NCBI GenBank assembly: GCA_003557545.1
Contig: PWOD01000104.1
Location: 1-5,597 of the forward strand
Direction: 5' to 3'
DNA from: a bacterium
GTDB lineage: Bacteria; T1Sed10-126
Length of the DNA: 5,597 nucleotides
Under the pieces are notes generated by a model that was not told the origin of the DNA, did not search any database, and worked only from the letters and a program-made list of their open reading frames with translations. Shown here in pieces: positions 5,546-5,597 of the stretch (positions are counted from its first letter, which is position 1; each line of letters begins with the position of its first letter). Both the position numbers and the translations under genes were made by a program.

Positions 5546-5597
5546 CTCAACTGATTGCCACCACCTTTCCAGATGCTTTTGCAGGTTGTTTTAAAAG

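Noticed and set aside
1-5597. CRISPR arrays and tRNA or rRNA genes
   Set aside because: No regularly spaced repeats and no tRNA or rRNA signatures were seen on either strand.

Overview
The window is ordinary bacterial chromosome of moderate-to-low GC, with strong AGGAGG-type ribosome binding sites, sigma-70-type promoters and short intergenic gaps. Citramalate synthase shows that isoleucine can be made from pyruvate, which is common in anaerobes. Together with the GAGGAG/AGGAGG sites and the 886-residue ValRS, this suggests an anaerobic Firmicutes-like bacterium (Halanaerobiales, for example), but a Desulfobacterota-type anaerobe is also possible. I cannot settle the taxonomy from this sequence.

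Layout. The left edge (2-994, +) holds the C-terminal two-thirds of citramalate synthase (cimA), cut by the window start. After 58 bp with no convincing terminator comes a complete valyl-tRNA synthetase gene (valS, 1053-3713, +), probably in the same transcription unit. A 242-bp AT-rich gap with small palindromes leads to a 101-residue hydrophobic membrane protein (3956-4261, +), which resembles the GlsB/YeaQ/YmgE stress-protein group.

That gene converges on a cold-shock protein gene (4385-4585, -). Between the two stop codons lies a 16-bp perfect hairpin with A and T tracts, a textbook bidirectional terminator, enclosed by a further 8-bp inverted repeat. The csp gene starts with GTG. It has a good promoter with an extended -10 and a leader of about 93 nt that begins with a hairpin. 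Upstream of it on the same strand is an unrecognised 178-residue protein with one membrane segment near its C-terminus (4836-5372, -), which has its own TATAAT promoter.

The right edge (about 5490-5597) carries short direct and inverted repeats that could be the end of an insertion sequence lying beyond the window.

Functionally, cimA and valS link branched-chain amino-acid supply and use. The membrane protein and Csp are both small stress-type proteins. Nothing in the window amounts to a clear new multi-gene system. The items most worth a second look are the nested terminator, the structured csp leader, the unrecognised membrane-anchored protein and the repeat-bearing right edge.
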